14,388 bases of DNA from Halieaceae bacterium (lineage in GTDB: Bacteria; Pseudomonadota; Gammaproteobacteria; Pseudomonadales; Halieaceae). Location of the stretch: the NCBI GenBank assembly GCA_003331685.1, contig QOPK01000040.1:1-14388 (forward strand), read 5' to 3'. Below the pieces are notes generated by a model. The model was given only the letters and a program-made list of their open reading frames with translations, ran no database searches and was not told the origin of the DNA. The number at the start of each line of letters is the position of its first letter. The stretch's first letter is position 1. Below, in pieces: positions 13,764-14,388 of the stretch. A program made the translations under genes and the position numbers.

Positions 13764-14388
13764 ATGGAAAATGTCCGATTTGATCATCGCCGCTTTGATC
13801 ACCGAAAGTACCGTGCGTTTAAGCCGATCGCCAAGCCAGACCGCCGCTGGCCGGACAACATTATTCAGGCCGCGCCCGAGTGGTGCTCCGTCGATTTGCG
13901 TGACGGCAATCAGGCTCTGGTAGAGCCGATGAATGCAGAGCAAAAGCTGCGCCTGTGGGAGCTACTGGTTGCCATCGGCTTTAAGCAGATTGAGGTGGGC
14001 TTCCCTTCGGCTTCAAGCCATGACTTCGCGTTTCTGCGGAAGCTCATCGAAGAGCAGCGTATTCCCGATGACGTCACTGTGCAGGTGTTGGTACAAGCGC
14101 GAGCGGACCTTATTGAAAAAACCTTTGTCGCGCTTGAGGGTGTCAAGCGAGCCGTCGTGCACTTTTATAACAGTACCTCGACGGTGCAGCGGGAATACGT
14201 TTTCGGTCTTGATCGAGACGGCATTCGCGACATCGCCGTGAATGGTGCAAGGCTGATTAAAGAGGCCGCCGACGCGCGCCCTGAGACAGAGTGGGTGTTT
14301 GAGTACAGCCCGGAGAGCTTTACCGGCACGGAGATGGATTTCGCCGTATCGGTTTGCGATGCGGTGAACGAGGTCCTGACACCGACCC
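13764..14388 (+). CDS. leuA: 2-isopropylmalate synthase, 5' part (cut by window edge)
   Basis: This enzyme condenses acetyl-CoA with 2-oxoisovalerate, the first committed step of leucine biosynthesis. The first 208 residues are present. [13 protein letters not shown] (40-52) carries the catalytic Arg and metal-binding Asp of the DRE-TIM metallolyase family. IEVGFPSAS (76-84) and [11 protein letters not shown] (180-190) are also typical. The RWPDNII...[20 protein letters not shown] opening is that of the longer (about 560-residue) LeuA type, so roughly the N-terminal third is visible. AGGA (13752-13755) lies eight bases before the ATG. The N-terminus contains a perfect tandem repeat, [10 protein letters not shown] (residues 5-14). 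The gene is divergent from the Lrp-type regulator. Confidence 0.95.
   Translation, partial: MENVRFDHRRFDHRKYRAFKPIAKPDRRWPDNIIQAAPEWCSVDLRDGNQALVEPMNAEQKLRLWELLVAIGFKQIEVGFPSASSHDFAFLRKLIEEQRIPDDVTVQVLVQARADLIEKTFVALEGVKRAVVHFYNSTSTVQREYVFGLDRDGIRDIAVNGARLIKEAADARPETEWVFEYSPESFTGTEMDFAVSVCDAVNEVLTPT
13776..13805 (+). repeat. 15-base tandem duplication at the leuA 5' end
   Basis: Bases 13776-13790 and 13791-13805 are two adjacent 15-base units with 12 identical positions. Each encodes Arg-Phe-Asp-His-Arg; all three differences are synonymous. This looks like an old in-frame duplication in the variable N-terminal extension of LeuA. Confidence 0.6.

Noticed and set aside
1..14388. Search for CRISPR arrays, tRNA/rRNA genes, insertion sequences, phage or toxin-antitoxin genes
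   Set aside because: I saw no repeat-spacer pattern, RNA gene, transposase, integrase or terminal inverted repeats; the window reads as conserved core genome.

Overview
The window is chromosomal DNA that looks like a marine-type gammaproteobacterium. This is inferred from gene content and order; the genus cannot be named from sequence alone. Two conserved gammaproteobacterial neighbourhoods sit side by side: an aa3-type cytochrome c oxidase (cox) cluster, and a polA-engB-cytochrome c5-cytochrome c4-dsbA block. Coding is dense, and I see no mobile element, phage gene, CRISPR array, tRNA or rRNA.

Layout. Positions 1-171 (minus) hold the 5' end of a gamma-class carbonic anhydrase family gene, divergent from a small zinc-ribbon gene of the YheV family (312-557). 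A 272-base gap follows. It holds a strong 27-base dyad, a possible 27-codon small ORF whose ribosome-binding site lies inside that dyad, and a TATAAT box before coxB. The cox cluster then runs coxB (subunit II with fused cytochrome c domain), coxA, ctaG/cox11 and coxC, followed by a good rho-independent terminator. A small DUF2909-type membrane protein lies on the opposite strand, and then come SURF1, a membrane-anchored Sco-like protein of unproven function, and Sco/SenC. The heme A synthase (ctaA/cox15) and heme O synthase (ctaB/cyoE) genes often found between the last two are absent here. polA starts 4 bases after sco. engB converges on polA with a 6-base gap. Then come a cytochrome c5-type gene, a diheme cytochrome c4 gene and dsbA. 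An Lrp/AsnC-family regulator on the minus strand abuts dsbA stop codon to stop codon and diverges from leuA (2-isopropylmalate synthase), which is cut by the right edge.

How it works together. The cox genes encode the catalytic core of a proton-pumping terminal oxidase (subunits I, II, III) plus factors for CuB (Cox11), CuA (Sco) and heme a (SURF1) assembly. Cytochromes c5 and c4 are plausible electron carriers to such oxidases, and DsbA makes disulfides in the same periplasm. The Lrp-type gene beside leuA suggests control of leucine biosynthesis.

The window is largely ordinary core genome, and I do not see a convincing new system. The points most worth a second look are the dyad-plus-small-ORF leader before coxB, the Sco-like protein that keeps CxxxC but lacks the copper-binding histidine, the missing heme A genes, and a perfect 12-base palindrome in front of the Lrp-type gene.
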